DNA of 64,000 nt, taken from assembly GCF_007746075.1 (NCBI RefSeq), contig NZ_CP036339.1:2738885-2802884 (forward strand), written 5' to 3'. Shown here in pieces: positions 37,591 to 45,948 of the stretch. The notes under the pieces are model-generated. The model saw nothing but the letters and a program-made list of their open reading frames with translations. It ran no database searches and was not told where the DNA came from. The translations under genes and the position numbers were made by a program. The number at the start of each line of letters is the position of its first letter. The stretch's first letter is position 1. Source of the stretch: Lacipirellula limnantheis (GTDB lineage Bacteria > Planctomycetota > Planctomycetia > Pirellulales > Lacipirellulaceae).

Positions 37591-37678
37591 GTGGGAGGCG
37601 TCTCCGACGCCGATTTGTCGTTGCTACTCGACTCGTAACGGTCGTCAGTCCGTCATCGGGGTCGGAGACCCCTCCCGC
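37591..37678. repeat. Paired hairpin repeat (REP pair), GGAG-GCGTC family
   Basis: Left half 37591-37613 contains GGAG then hairpin GCGTC-TCC-GACGC; right half 37656-37678 is the inverted copy with GGGTC-TCC-GACCC. The halves differ at both sides of the stem so that pairing is kept. Copies: 56751-56839 (pair) and 46689-46711 (single). Confidence 0.85.
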
Positions 37679-37781
37679 AAAGGGGGCGTCCGCATGCTCA
37701 CGCCTTGAGGGGCGAGAGCATGCCACTCTTCTCAGGCATGTCGATTGAGGAGATGTCAAAAAGTACTCCGCCGAGTGGCGA

Positions 37782-39029
37782 TTAGAAATCGAAGCCGAGC
37801 CGGAGCATCACCGTGTCGTCGAGTTTGTATTCGGGCGGCAGGTTTGTTTGGGAATAGACAATTTCGCGGTCGAAGACGTAACCAACTTCGAAATGGCCGT
37901 GGAGGCGGGTCTGTGTTTCCCATTCGATGCCGAGGTTCGCGCGGATGTCGTTGTAGTCGATATCGTCGCGGGCGCCAGCAGCTGGCCCGTCCTCGGAACG
38001 GGTGATCGTCCAGGCGCCGCCGCCGTATTCGCCGGAGACATACCACCACCACTGGATCTGGCCGAGATTCTGGAACCGCTTGCGGATTTTGGGATTCGGG
38101 AAGAGGAGCCACAGATCCCACTCGGGGTTGGGACGCCAGTAGACGCCGCCGGCGGGGAGGAGTTTGACTTTGTTGCGATCGAGGTACCAGACGCCCAGAT
38201 GGAAGTCCATCTTGGGCGAGAGCTGATAGACGCCCATGCCGCGGCCCATGTAGCGCATCGAGCGGCTGTCGAAGTAGGAGAAGTCGCTCCAGACGCCGGT
38301 ACGGAAGCCGAGGTCGGCGCTGAGGCGTTCAGTGATCTTGGGGCTCCAGGCCGTATCGAGGTAGGCGTCGTACAGCTGCGGCGGAAGGTCAGCATTTGGG
38401 CCGCTGGGTCCTTCGAGCCAGTTGAACGCGAAGCCGGGGGTGATCAGCAGCGGCGTGTCGGGATTGCGGAAGATGGGGACGCCGAACGTGGCCGCCATTT
38501 CGAGGCGGTTCCAGGCGAGCTGGTCGGGATCGTGATTGCCGAAGAGGTACGTCGACTCGACGCTGATCTGCTGGAGCAACCGCTGGAGTTTGACGACGGA
38601 GCCGTCGGGGTTCTGGTAATCGTAGGTGCCGCGGTTCCACTGAACCGACGGCATGTTCTGCATGATGTTCCCCTGCGGCGGGGCGGCGTAGGGGATGCCC
38701 GACATGGGCGGGGCGCCTGGAGGCGCCGCGCTGAACGGCGAGGGGGAGAGGGCCGGCGGCGTGTATGGGACGTCGACGGGGGGCGCCGCCAGGCCAGGCG
38801 TGGCGTAGGGATCGAAGCTTTGCAGCGCCGGGGCGAGAGCTGGCTGCGGCGTGGCGGGATAAACGGGCGCGGGCGCCGCAGCAAACGGGCTGGCGACGGG
38901 CGCTTGCGCGACGGTTGACGGAAATTGGACGCGTTGGGCGTGAATTTTTGTTGCAGCGAGCGCGCACCAACAGCCGATCATGAGAATGATGAGCGACAAT
39001 GCGCGCCGGTGTTGAGCTGATGCTAGCAA
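37782..39029 (-). CDS. Predicted outer-membrane beta-barrel protein (DUF6268-like), copy 2
   Basis: 415 aa, signal peptide ending near IHA-Q. After a Pro/Ala-rich linker the barrel domain (about 150-415) shows alternating aromatic beta strands: GTYDYQNPDGSVVKLQRLLQ, NPDTPLLITPGFAFNWLEGP, MGVYQLSPKMDFHLGVWYL, WWWYVSGEYGGGAWTITR, and an end LDDTVMLRLGFDF. Comparison with the neighbour gives TPLLITP, YVSGEYGGGAWTITR versus YVGGEFGGGIWTVTR, and LDDT at both ends. Function unknown; both are probably structural or pore proteins. Confidence 0.82.
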   Translation of the reverse strand: MLASAQHRRALSLIILMIGCWCALAATKIHAQRVQFPSTVAQAPVASPFAAAPAPVYPATPQPALAPALQSFDPYATPGLAAPPVDVPYTPPALSPSPFSAAPPGAPPMSGIPYAAPPQGNIMQNMPSVQWNRGTYDYQNPDGSVVKLQRLLQQISVESTYLFGNHDPDQLAWNRLEMAATFGVPIFRNPDTPLLITPGFAFNWLEGPSGPNADLPPQLYDAYLDTAWSPKITERLSADLGFRTGVWSDFSYFDSRSMRYMGRGMGVYQLSPKMDFHLGVWYLDRNKVKLLPAGGVYWRPNPEWDLWLLFPNPKIRKRFQNLGQIQWWWYVSGEYGGGAWTITRSEDGPAAGARDDIDYNDIRANLGIEWETQTRLHGHFEVGYVFDREIVYSQTNLPPEYKLDDTVMLRLGFDF

Positions 39030-39193
39030 CGCGGGACGGCCCTGGGCGGACGGGGACGGCGTGAGCGCGGAGATTCCGCGCGGGGTAAGTACCAGCCGAG
39101 CGGGGTGGGCGTCAAGATTGGCGGCTCGGTAGCCAGCACTTGGCGCCGGTGCGACGGACTCCCGCTGTCAGTGCGGTTGAGCGCTCCCCTCAA

Positions 39194-39208
39194 CCCGCCG
39201 TGAGCGGG
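39194..39208 (-). terminator. Short hairpin after the methyltransferase gene
   Basis: CCCGC-CGTGA-GCGGG forms a small 5-bp stem a few bases after the stop of the methyltransferase gene (39214, minus). No T-run. Possibly a weak terminator. Confidence 0.3.
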
Positions 39209-39213
39209 CGGGG

Positions 39214-40425
39214 CTAAGTGGGCGATTCGGGTTGGTCGGCGGGGGCGGGGGCCGCGGAAAGCGGCGCCGCGCTGGGAGTCAGGGCCGGTTTGTTCGTCGA
39301 ACGCCTGCGTGCGCCGGCGTCGCGAAGGACGCGGCGTTGGCTGCGGCTGCGGAGGGCGGCGAGGCAGAGTTCCTGTCGGTTGAATGCTAGCTGACGCAGT
39401 CGTACGTCGAGATACCCCCAACTGCGAACGCGCTCGACGAACTTTGGCAGCTCGTCGACTAGTGCCAGGTCAGGCAGCTTCAGGGTCAACAACATCCCGC
39501 GAATCGAGATGCCGGGATGTTTCACCACCGCTTCGACGGCGTCGAGCGTGAAGTTGGGCGGGACGTTCATGTCGGCGGCGAGCCACTGAACGTGGCGGAA
39601 GACCTTGCGCGAAGTCTCGACCGATCGACTGCGGACGTGGGTGAAGCGGGGATCGGCGAGGACCGATTCGTCGACTTCAGCCGGGTCGACGCCGATGACT
39701 TCGAGGCCGGCGTCAAGCAACGCTTGCGACGCGCCGCCGGGGGCGCAGCCGAGTTCGACGACGCGCTCGCCGCGCGACATCGGCAGCGAGGCCCAGCTCA
39801 TCGCTTCGGCCATCTTGAGGTAAGCGCGCGAGACGGCGTGTTCGGGGAGTTCGAGATCGGGGACGCCGCCGGGCCAGGAGGCGACGCGGCTGGTGGTGCG
39901 ATGACAACCAACGAACCAGTGGTTCGGTTCGATCAAGGCGACGTCGAGCACCCAGCGATTGCGCGGCGTCGAACGGCCGGCGGCAGCTGCGGGGCGGAGC
40001 GATTCGATGGGCGAGAGCTCGCGGATGACTTGCTCGGCCTCGGCGGCGAGGAGCGTCGGGCCTGGTTCAAAGCCGCGGTCGCCGGGGGTGCGCTCGTCGC
40101 GTTGCCAGACGTGGAGGCCGGCGAGTTCGACGGAGGCGAGAAAGGTTTGGACCTCGGGGAGTTGCCAGACTTCGGCGGCGAGATCGTGGAGGCGCTGGCC
40201 CTTCACGGAGCCGAGCGAGAAGCCGCTGGTGCGGGCGAACACCGAGGGGAGCGAAAATTTCTCGGGATCGGCGCAAGGTGCGTCGAGCTTGAAGGTGACG
40301 AACCCGGGGCGCGAGAAGGCGGGGCGGAGTTGCGGGGCGCGGACGGCGAGCTCGCGCTTGAGGACGGCTTCGGCCCCGTGCTGGCAGACGGCGTAGACGA
40401 AAGGCGGTCGCCAGGGAGTGGGCAT
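39214..40425 (-). CDS. RlmM-like 23S rRNA ribose 2'-O-methyltransferase
   Basis: 403 aa. RlmM methylates the ribose of C2498 in 23S rRNA. The N-terminal half (YAVCQHGAEAVLKRELAVR...) resembles the THUMP-like part. The C-terminal FtsJ/RrmJ domain shows SAM motif VELGCAPGGASQALLDAG and the K-D-K-E tetrad: Lys in RAYLKMAEA, Asp in AADMNVPPN, Lys in LTLKLPD and Glu in NRQELCLAAL. The family is assigned by these motifs. The C-terminal 50 residues are disordered. The repeat at 40478-40552 lies upstream. Confidence 0.88.
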   Translation of the reverse strand: MPTPWRPPFVYAVCQHGAEAVLKRELAVRAPQLRPAFSRPGFVTFKLDAPCADPEKFSLPSVFARTSGFSLGSVKGQRLHDLAAEVWQLPEVQTFLASVELAGLHVWQRDERTPGDRGFEPGPTLLAAEAEQVIRELSPIESLRPAAAAGRSTPRNRWVLDVALIEPNHWFVGCHRTTSRVASWPGGVPDLELPEHAVSRAYLKMAEAMSWASLPMSRGERVVELGCAPGGASQALLDAGLEVIGVDPAEVDESVLADPRFTHVRSRSVETSRKVFRHVQWLAADMNVPPNFTLDAVEAVVKHPGISIRGMLLTLKLPDLALVDELPKFVERVRSWGYLDVRLRQLAFNRQELCLAALRSRSQRRVLRDAGARRRSTNKPALTPSAAPLSAAPAPADQPESPT

Positions 40426-40477
40426 GTGAGGCGTAATTTCTGAGGCGGGTGGGCGTCTAATCTGGTGAACGCCTGAG

Positions 40478-40552
40478 GGTGTCGGGAGCCTTTAGCCACT
40501 GGGCGCGTGCCGCTCAAGGCAATCTCGCTAGTGTCAAAAGGCTCCCGACACC
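40478..40552. repeat. Inverted repeat of GGTGTCGGGAGCC
   Basis: GGTGTCGGGAGCC (40478-40490) and GGCTCCCGACACC (40540-40552) form a perfect 13-bp inverted repeat with a 49-nt spacer in the divergent promoter region. A half copy (GGCTCCCGACACCGTTGA) is at 43568-43585 upstream of the alpha-CTD gene. Confidence 0.75.
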
Positions 40553-40621
40553 GTTGAATTTGGGGTAACCTCACATTGTAGCAGACGGCTGCCAGACAGA
40601 TAGTTACGGAGAATCATCGCG

Positions 40622-41014
40622 ATGGACAAGCACATAAATCCCAGCGACGCCGAATTGCGGGCCCGGCTCACGCCCGAGCAGTATCACGTCACCCAGGAGA
40701 AGGGGACCGAACGGGCCTTCACCGGCGAGTATTGGAATCACAAGGAAGACGGCAAGTACTACTGCATCGTCTGCGGCGAGTTGCTGTTCGACTCGTCGAC
40801 GAAGTTCGATTCGGGGTGCGGCTGGCCGAGCTTTTATCAGCAAGTGACGCCGGAGGCGATCGACGTGCAAGGCGACCATAGCCACGGCATGGTGCGCGAC
40901 GAGATTGTTTGCCACAAGTGCGGGGCGCACTTGGGGCATGTCTTTCCCGACGGGCCGCGGCCGACGGGGCTGCGTTACTGCGTGAACTCGGCTTCGATCA
41001 AGTTTGAGAAGTGA
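40622..41014 (+). CDS. msrB: Peptide methionine-(R)-S-oxide reductase
   Basis: 130 aa, GGAG ahead of the ATG. MsrB reduces methionine-R-sulfoxide in proteins. The zinc site has two CxxC pairs ([10 protein letters not shown] and [12 protein letters not shown]). The catalytic Cys lies in [11 protein letters not shown], and SGCGWPSF is conserved. No MsrA is in the window. Confidence 0.96.
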   Translation: MDKHINPSDAELRARLTPEQYHVTQEKGTERAFTGEYWNHKEDGKYYCIVCGELLFDSSTKFDSGCGWPSFYQQVTPEAIDVQGDHSHGMVRDEIVCHKCGAHLGHVFPDGPRPTGLRYCVNSASIKFEK

Positions 41015-41021
41015 TAAATTG

Positions 41022-41133
41022 CTAACCACCAAGGCACGAAGGCACTAAGGAATTCACCAAGAACAAGAAGAAGGGAAGACGCTTACGGCGTTTTCTTGGT
41101 GCTTGCTTGGTGTCTTTTTGCCTTCGTCGTTAG
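41022..41133. repeat. Hairpin repeat of AAGGCAC units
   Basis: Left arm 41022-41050 (CTAACCACCAAGGCACGAAG...) and right arm 41106-41133 (CTTGGTGTCTTTTTGCCTTC...) are inverted, between the convergent msrB and helicase genes. Same general family as 32577-32682. Confidence 0.78.
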
Positions 41134-41137
41134 TCTT

Positions 41138-43477
41138 TCACCGCCGAGCAGGTCGCAGGGGACTGTGGGCGAGGATGAAGCGGCGTTCGCCGGCGGTGGC
41201 GAACTTTACGGTCGCGCGGCGGTTAGCGCCGCTGCCGCTGAGGGCGACGATCTTGCCGGGGCCGTGCTCGGGGTGCATCACCGTCATCCCTTGGATGAAC
41301 GCGTCGGGGGCGATGCCTGAGGGCTGGACGGGCGCGGCGCCGGCGAGGCGCGCCGCGGTGGTGATCTGAGCCGCGGGAATCGCCTTCACCGAAGCAGGCT
41401 GGGGCGATGACGATCCCGCCTCGTCGTTTCGATCGGCGTTGGCGCCGAACTCGAAGGAGTCATCGGCGGCATCTGAGTCGACCTCAAAATGATGCGAGTC
41501 GTCATGCAGATCGTGGACGTCTTCCCAGTCTGTCGGAACGTCCCAGCTGCCGGGAGTTCCGATCGAGACGAGTTCCATCTCTTCGCGCGGCATTTCGAGT
41601 AAGAACGGGCTCGGTACCGTGCGGCGGCGTTGGCCGCGGAAGTCGCGGTGGACGGCGTAGCTGAGTTGCAGCTGCTCCTTCGCGCGGGTGATGCCGACGA
41701 AGGCGAGGCGGCGTTCCTCTTCCAGCTGCTCGTCGTCGTTGATGCTCCGCTCGTGCGGCAGCAGCCCTTGTTCCACGGCGACCACGAACACGACTGGAAA
41801 CTCCAGTCCCTTGGCGGCGTGGAGCGTCATCATCGTCACTTTGTCGCTCTCGGCCTCCCAGCTGTCGGTCTCATTGACGAGCCAGGCGTTTTCCAGATAC
41901 TCCTCCAGATGGCCGCCGCCGGGATGGGCCTCGTCGAATTGGCGGGCGTCGGTGAGAAGTTCTTCGATGTTCGCCAGGCGGTTGAGGTCTTCCTCTGATT
42001 CGCTGTCTTGCAATCCTTCGCGGTATTTGGTTTCAGTGAGGATCGTGCCGAGGATTTCTTCGAGCGCGGCGCCCGCGAGGAGGCTGAGGCGGTCGATCAG
42101 CGCGGCATACTGCGTGACTGACTTGATCGCACGAGCGTTGAGTCCCTCGACCTGTACGGCCTCGCGGCAGGCCTCGAGCAGCGAGATGCCGTTGACGTAG
42201 GCGAACTCGCCGAGGCGGTCGATCGTCTTGCGGCCGATGCCGCGGACGGGGGTGTTGATCGTGCGGAGCGCGGCCTGATCGTCGCGGGGGTTGTTGATGA
42301 GCTGGCAGTAGGCGAGCACGTCCTTGATTTCTTTGCGCTGGTAGAACTCTTGGCCGCGGATCATCTGGTAGGGGATGCCGTGCTCGCGGAGGCCGCGCTC
42401 CAGGACGCGCGAGAGTGCGTTGACGCGGTAGAAGACGGCGAAGTCGCGCGGGCGGCGGCCGGCGGCGATGCCCGCCGCGATTTGATCGGCGACGCCGCGC
42501 GCCTCGTCGTCCTGATTGCCGTATTGCACGAGCTTGACCGGATCGCCTTCGGCGTTGTCGGTGTAGAGCGATTTCGCCTTGCGGCGCATGTTCAAGCGGA
42601 TCAGCTGGTCGGCGACGCGAAGGACGGCTTTCGAGCTGCGGTAGTTCTGTTCGAGCCGCACGACTTTCACCTGCGGGAAGTCGCTTTCGAACTGGAGGAT
42701 ATTCTTGATGTCGGCGCCGCGCCAGCCGTAGATCGACTGGTCGGGATCGCCAGTGGCCGCGAGGTTCGGATGGTCGACCGACATCGCGCGGAGCATGACG
42801 TACTGGGCGCGGTTCGTGTCCTGGTACTCGTCGACGAGGATGAAGCGGTAGCGTTCGTCGAGTTCGGCGCGGACGTCGTTGTTCTGGTAGAGCATGTTCG
42901 CGACATGCAGCAGCAGGTCGTCGAAGTCGACCGCGGACGACGCGAGGAGCCGCGCCTGGTAGGCGGGGTAGACCTCGGCGACGATCTGGCTCAGCGGGCT
43001 GCCGGTGCGGGACTCGTAGCGCTCGGCGGTGATCAGCTGGTTTTTGGCGGCGCTGATCGCGCTGGCGATCCGGTCTGGAGAGTAGTGAGCGGTGCGAATT
43101 TTGCCGGCCTCGATGACCCGCTTGAGCGTTTGGCGAGAATCGTCGGTGTCGTAGATCGTGAAGTTCGGCGTCAGCCCGACGAACCCGGCGTACTCGCGCA
43201 GCAGACGGGCGCCAAAGCGGTGGAACGTGCTGACCCAGACGCGAGAGCCCGGCGACATCGCGTCGACGCGGAGCTTCATCTCCTCGCTGGCTTTATTGGT
43301 GAAGGTGAGGGCGAGGATCTCGCGCGGGCTCACTCCTTCGCGCAGCAGATGGGCGATGCGGTGGGTGACGACGCGAGTCTTGCCGGAGCCCGGGCCGGCG
43401 AGAACGAGCATCGGGCCTTCGACATGGCGGACCGCTTCGCATTGGGCGGTATTCAGATTGGCGAACAGCGGGTCCAC
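41138..43477 (-). CDS. pcrA: UvrD/PcrA-type DNA helicase
   Basis: 779 aa with GTG start at 43477. An SF1A 3'-5' helicase in repair and replication restart. Motifs: Walker A AGPGSGKTRVV, Walker B with DEYQDTNRAQ, GDPDQSIYGWRGAD, QNYRSSKAVLR, MTLHAAKGLEFP and FVGITRAKEQL. The C-terminus carries the PcrA-type tail VMHPEHGPGKIVALSG that binds RNA polymerase in relatives. The start GTG is preferred because MDPLFANLNTAQ is the usual PcrA N-terminus. Confidence 0.95.
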   Translation of the reverse strand: MDPLFANLNTAQCEAVRHVEGPMLVLAGPGSGKTRVVTHRIAHLLREGVSPREILALTFTNKASEEMKLRVDAMSPGSRVWVSTFHRFGARLLREYAGFVGLTPNFTIYDTDDSRQTLKRVIEAGKIRTAHYSPDRIASAISAAKNQLITAERYESRTGSPLSQIVAEVYPAYQARLLASSAVDFDDLLLHVANMLYQNNDVRAELDERYRFILVDEYQDTNRAQYVMLRAMSVDHPNLAATGDPDQSIYGWRGADIKNILQFESDFPQVKVVRLEQNYRSSKAVLRVADQLIRLNMRRKAKSLYTDNAEGDPVKLVQYGNQDDEARGVADQIAAGIAAGRRPRDFAVFYRVNALSRVLERGLREHGIPYQMIRGQEFYQRKEIKDVLAYCQLINNPRDDQAALRTINTPVRGIGRKTIDRLGEFAYVNGISLLEACREAVQVEGLNARAIKSVTQYAALIDRLSLLAGAALEEILGTILTETKYREGLQDSESEEDLNRLANIEELLTDARQFDEAHPGGGHLEEYLENAWLVNETDSWEAESDKVTMMTLHAAKGLEFPVVFVVAVEQGLLPHERSINDDEQLEEERRLAFVGITRAKEQLQLSYAVHRDFRGQRRRTVPSPFLLEMPREEMELVSIGTPGSWDVPTDWEDVHDLHDDSHHFEVDSDAADDSFEFGANADRNDEAGSSSPQPASVKAIPAAQITTAARLAGAAPVQPSGIAPDAFIQGMTVMHPEHGPGKIVALSGSGANRRATVKFATAGERRFILAHSPLRPARR

Positions 43478-43567
43478 GGCGGGGCGATCCTGCGAAGCGG
43501 CGGCGTCGGTTGCGAGAGCTAGCAGTTGTTATGGTACGCCTGTCCAGTTCGGTGCGCCAATGCTAGC

Positions 43568-43585
43568 GGCTCCCGACACCGTTGA
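43568..43585. repeat. Half copy of the GGCTCCCGACACC repeat
   Basis: GGCTCCCGACACCGTTGA matches the right arm at 40540-40557 exactly over 18 nt. The opposite arm is absent here. Confidence 0.7.
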
Positions 43586-43645
43586 CGACGTTTGAAAAAA
43601 ATGATGCTGTTTGGGCGAAAATTACGCGCGCACGACGATCGGGTT

Positions 43646-43654
43646 TGTTATATT
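43646..43654 (+). promoter_or_regulatory. Extended -10 promoter candidate for the alpha-CTD gene
   Basis: TGTTATATT (43646-43654) matches an extended -10 (TGn-TATAAT) followed by a purine start region. No well-spaced -35 is present, which is tolerated by extended -10 promoters. The leader to the gene would be about 115 nt. Confidence 0.4.
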
Positions 43655-43777
43655 GCTTCGCAAGTTAGGGCTGTCGCAGCGGAGGCGACGACGCGCTCCG
43701 GTGCATGGACGACAGCCGCCGCTTTCGCGCCGGCGCATGGTGCACTGGGTTTCTACATTCAGGGGAGGGATTCCCGT

Positions 43778-44047
43778 ATGTCGCGCATTCCGCTCAATCA
43801 AGTCGAACTGGCCAACCAGGGAATGAAGGACCGGTTGGAGATGAGCACGGCCGAAATCGGCCTCGCGGTTCGCACCACCAACTGCCTCGAAGAGCGAGGC
43901 ATCTTCACGGTGAATGATCTGTTGCATTGCACGCGCGAGGATTTGCTGAGTATTTCGAACTTTGGCGAGAAGACGCTCGAAGAGGTCTATAAGTCGCTGG
44001 AGAAGATCGGCTTCTGCCGGCCGGTGCGTCCTGGTCGGCCGCGCTAG
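43778..44047 (+). CDS. Stand-alone RNA polymerase alpha-CTD-like protein
   Basis: 89 aa from the ATG at 43778 with GGGGAGGG just upstream; the longer open frame at 43592 is unlikely to be translated. Residues 30-79 match the C-terminal domain of the RNA polymerase alpha subunit. Comparing with E. coli numbering, R265, N268, C269, G296 and K298 correspond to R32, N35, C36, G63 and K65 here; S299 is T66. These bind UP-element DNA. There is no N-terminal dimerisation domain. The short N-terminus (SRIPLNQVELANQG) precedes the helix-hairpin-helix. It could bind DNA or factors in trans; that role is inferred. Confidence 0.85.
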   Translation: MSRIPLNQVELANQGMKDRLEMSTAEIGLAVRTTNCLEERGIFTVNDLLHCTREDLLSISNFGEKTLEEVYKSLEKIGFCRPVRPGRPR

Positions 44048-44683
44048 GTGTTCGGCAAGGGATCGAGCAACTCTCACGGCGATTCTTGCTGGCACTATAG
44101 GAACGCTAATCTTCGCTAATCGACGCTGATGAGGTTTTCATCGGCGCGGGTTAGCGTCGATTAGCGTTCTCTTCTTCTTCGTGCTCTAATTCTTGCCTTG
44201 GCGGCTCGTTTTCCGCCATCGCCGCGCTCGACCGGCGCGCCTCTCACTTTGGCGACTGAACTGGCGGGCGGCGCCGTTCGTAGGGATCGGGGTGCGAATT
44301 ATTCCGAACCCAACGTTGCGTTGCGGCAGCACCCGCATTCGGAGCGTTGCATTTTCGCGACATTGAGCCGGCTCGGGCCCCCAAAATGGGACCACTTCTC
44401 GCCAGGATGGCGGCGCCGCTGGCTGGCGCAAGCTACGCTTTCACGATTGGGCGGCGCTACGCCCGTCGGCATGCGGCTTGCTCCGAGAAATCGCAGCAAA
44501 TTCGCGCGGCCGGCGACGCTGGCCGTGCAAGCTTTTCCCAGAGCGCAGACTCTCCCCAATATGTATTGACGACCAAATGGCTGGCTGGCGCCGAATAATC
44601 GTTGCCAACCGGCCTGTCGGCGGAGTAAAGATGAAGGTTGGGGGATCACTCTCCTCGTACACTTTTGCGAGAAGGCAGTTATC
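44048..44683. other. Intergenic region with one hairpin repeat
   Basis: Contains the palindrome at 44101-44169. Several overlapping short frames (44186-44600) show no protein-like features. The 3' part is the leader of the next gene, with an AAGG before its ATG. Confidence 0.55.
44101..44169. repeat. Hairpin repeat of CGCTAATC units
   Basis: Left arm 44101-44132 (GAACGCTAATCTTCGCTAAT...) and right arm 44138-44169 are inverted with only a 5-nt loop. The arm carries three near-copies of CGCTAATC every 10-11 nt. It lies 54 nt after the alpha-CTD gene. Confidence 0.85.
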
Positions 44684-45847
44684 ATGACTCGTTTGTCTCA
44701 AACCACTCTTGGACTGGCGGCCGCGATTGTTGCGCTCGCATTGTCGTCCGGCGCGCCGGTTCACGCGCAGTGCTCAACGTGCGGAACGCAGACCGTGTTT
44801 TCGCCGGTGATCGCGCAGCCGCAAGCGACCGTGGCGTTTTCGCCCGTCGTCGCGGCGCCAACGGTGGTGGCGTCGCCCGTGATCGTGCAGCCCCGCCAGG
44901 GCTGGTATCCGGGGCGAATGCTCGACAATTGGCGGATGAACCGCTGGGGGGTGAGCAACACCGCGTGGGTGCAGCCGCAGACGGTGGCGTTCGCCCCGAC
45001 CGTGCAGACTGTTGGCTTCGCGCCGTCGCCTGTCGTCCAAACGGTGGGCTTCGCTCCAACGGCGACCGTGCAGACGGTGAACTTTGCGCCAGCGGCGCCG
45101 TTTGTCACCGGTTTCGCGCCGATGCAGCGGACTGTCGTTGGCTTCGCGCCGACGGCTACCACGGTATTCAGTCCGGCGGTGATCGAGCCGGTGGTAAGCA
45201 GCGGCTGCTCGGCCTGCAGCACGTGTGCGACGGCCGTGGCGCCCTGTTCGGCGTGCGCGGGATCGACGACGGTCGTGGAACAAGCAAGCTTCTCGTCGCC
45301 TGTCACCACGGTGGCCCCGGCGGGCGGTTGTTCGTCGTGTGCCGAGAGTAGCGGCGGCGTGCCGACATATTACAGCCAGCCCGCCGCGTCGCCAGCGAGC
45401 GTCGCGCCGGCGACAATGCCGAGTACTGGACCGGCGACGCCGCAGCCTGAACTGGCAACAGAACCGCCGCCGGCCGCGGCCACGAGCCCTTACGGCGCCA
45501 ATCGCCAGGAAACGCCCGCCGGAACCACTCCGGCGGCCAGCGCCACTGGCCCTGAGGCGCCGGGCGAGAAGAGCACGCTCGCGCCGAAGCCGCTCTCCGA
45601 TGCCGAGCAGGAGACCACCACGCCTGCCGCTGGCGACACAAGCACGTTCCAGGCCCCGCCGCTACTCGGTCCGCAGAACAACCGGACGGCGAATCGGCCA
45701 ACAGTTGATATTCATGACGCCGTGTATCGTCAGCCAGCCCGCAAGGCGACGGTCGGCACGACCAACGTCGCCAAGCCGGTGACCCCGGCGTCGACGACGG
45801 CGCCCGAGACCGATGCCAACGGTTGGTACTCGGTGTCGGAACGCTGA
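44684..45847 (+). CDS. Secreted Cys-motif and TVGFAP-repeat protein
   Basis: 387 aa, signal peptide MTRLSQTTLGLAAAIVALAL to VHA-Q. The mature protein starts CSTCG. Residues about 95-165 contain five imperfect copies of a 10-13-residue unit with the core TVGFAP (for example VQTVGFAPSPVVQTVGFAP). A cluster of CxxC motifs follows (CSACSTC, CSAC, CSSC), then a long Pro/Ala/Thr-rich region. CxxC motifs may bind metal or form disulfides. No family is recognised; this looks like a surface or matrix protein. Confidence 0.72.
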   Translation: MTRLSQTTLGLAAAIVALALSSGAPVHAQCSTCGTQTVFSPVIAQPQATVAFSPVVAAPTVVASPVIVQPRQGWYPGRMLDNWRMNRWGVSNTAWVQPQTVAFAPTVQTVGFAPSPVVQTVGFAPTATVQTVNFAPAAPFVTGFAPMQRTVVGFAPTATTVFSPAVIEPVVSSGCSACSTCATAVAPCSACAGSTTVVEQASFSSPVTTVAPAGGCSSCAESSGGVPTYYSQPAASPASVAPATMPSTGPATPQPELATEPPPAAATSPYGANRQETPAGTTPAASATGPEAPGEKSTLAPKPLSDAEQETTTPAAGDTSTFQAPPLLGPQNNRTANRPTVDIHDAVYRQPARKATVGTTNVAKPVTPASTTAPETDANGWYSVSER

Positions 45848-45913
45848 AACTACGATCCAGCGACAACCGCTCACCGAAGGCGGCGGTATCGCACTCAGTA
45901 CGAAGCGACCCAG

Positions 45914-45948
45914 ACGTCCTCGTCGCGCTGCGACGGGGGCGTTTTTTT
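45914..45948 (+). terminator. Rho-independent terminator of the secreted repeat protein
   Basis: ACGTCCTCGTCGC (45914-45926), loop GCT, then GCGACGGGGGCGT (45930-45942) form a 13-bp stem with two G-T wobbles, followed by TTTTTTT. It is 67 nt after the stop at 45847. Confidence 0.9.

Noticed and set aside
43592..43777. Longer N-terminus for the alpha-CTD protein
   Set aside because: The strong ribosome-binding site is directly before 43778, the extension is unlike alpha, and the promoter candidate lies inside it.
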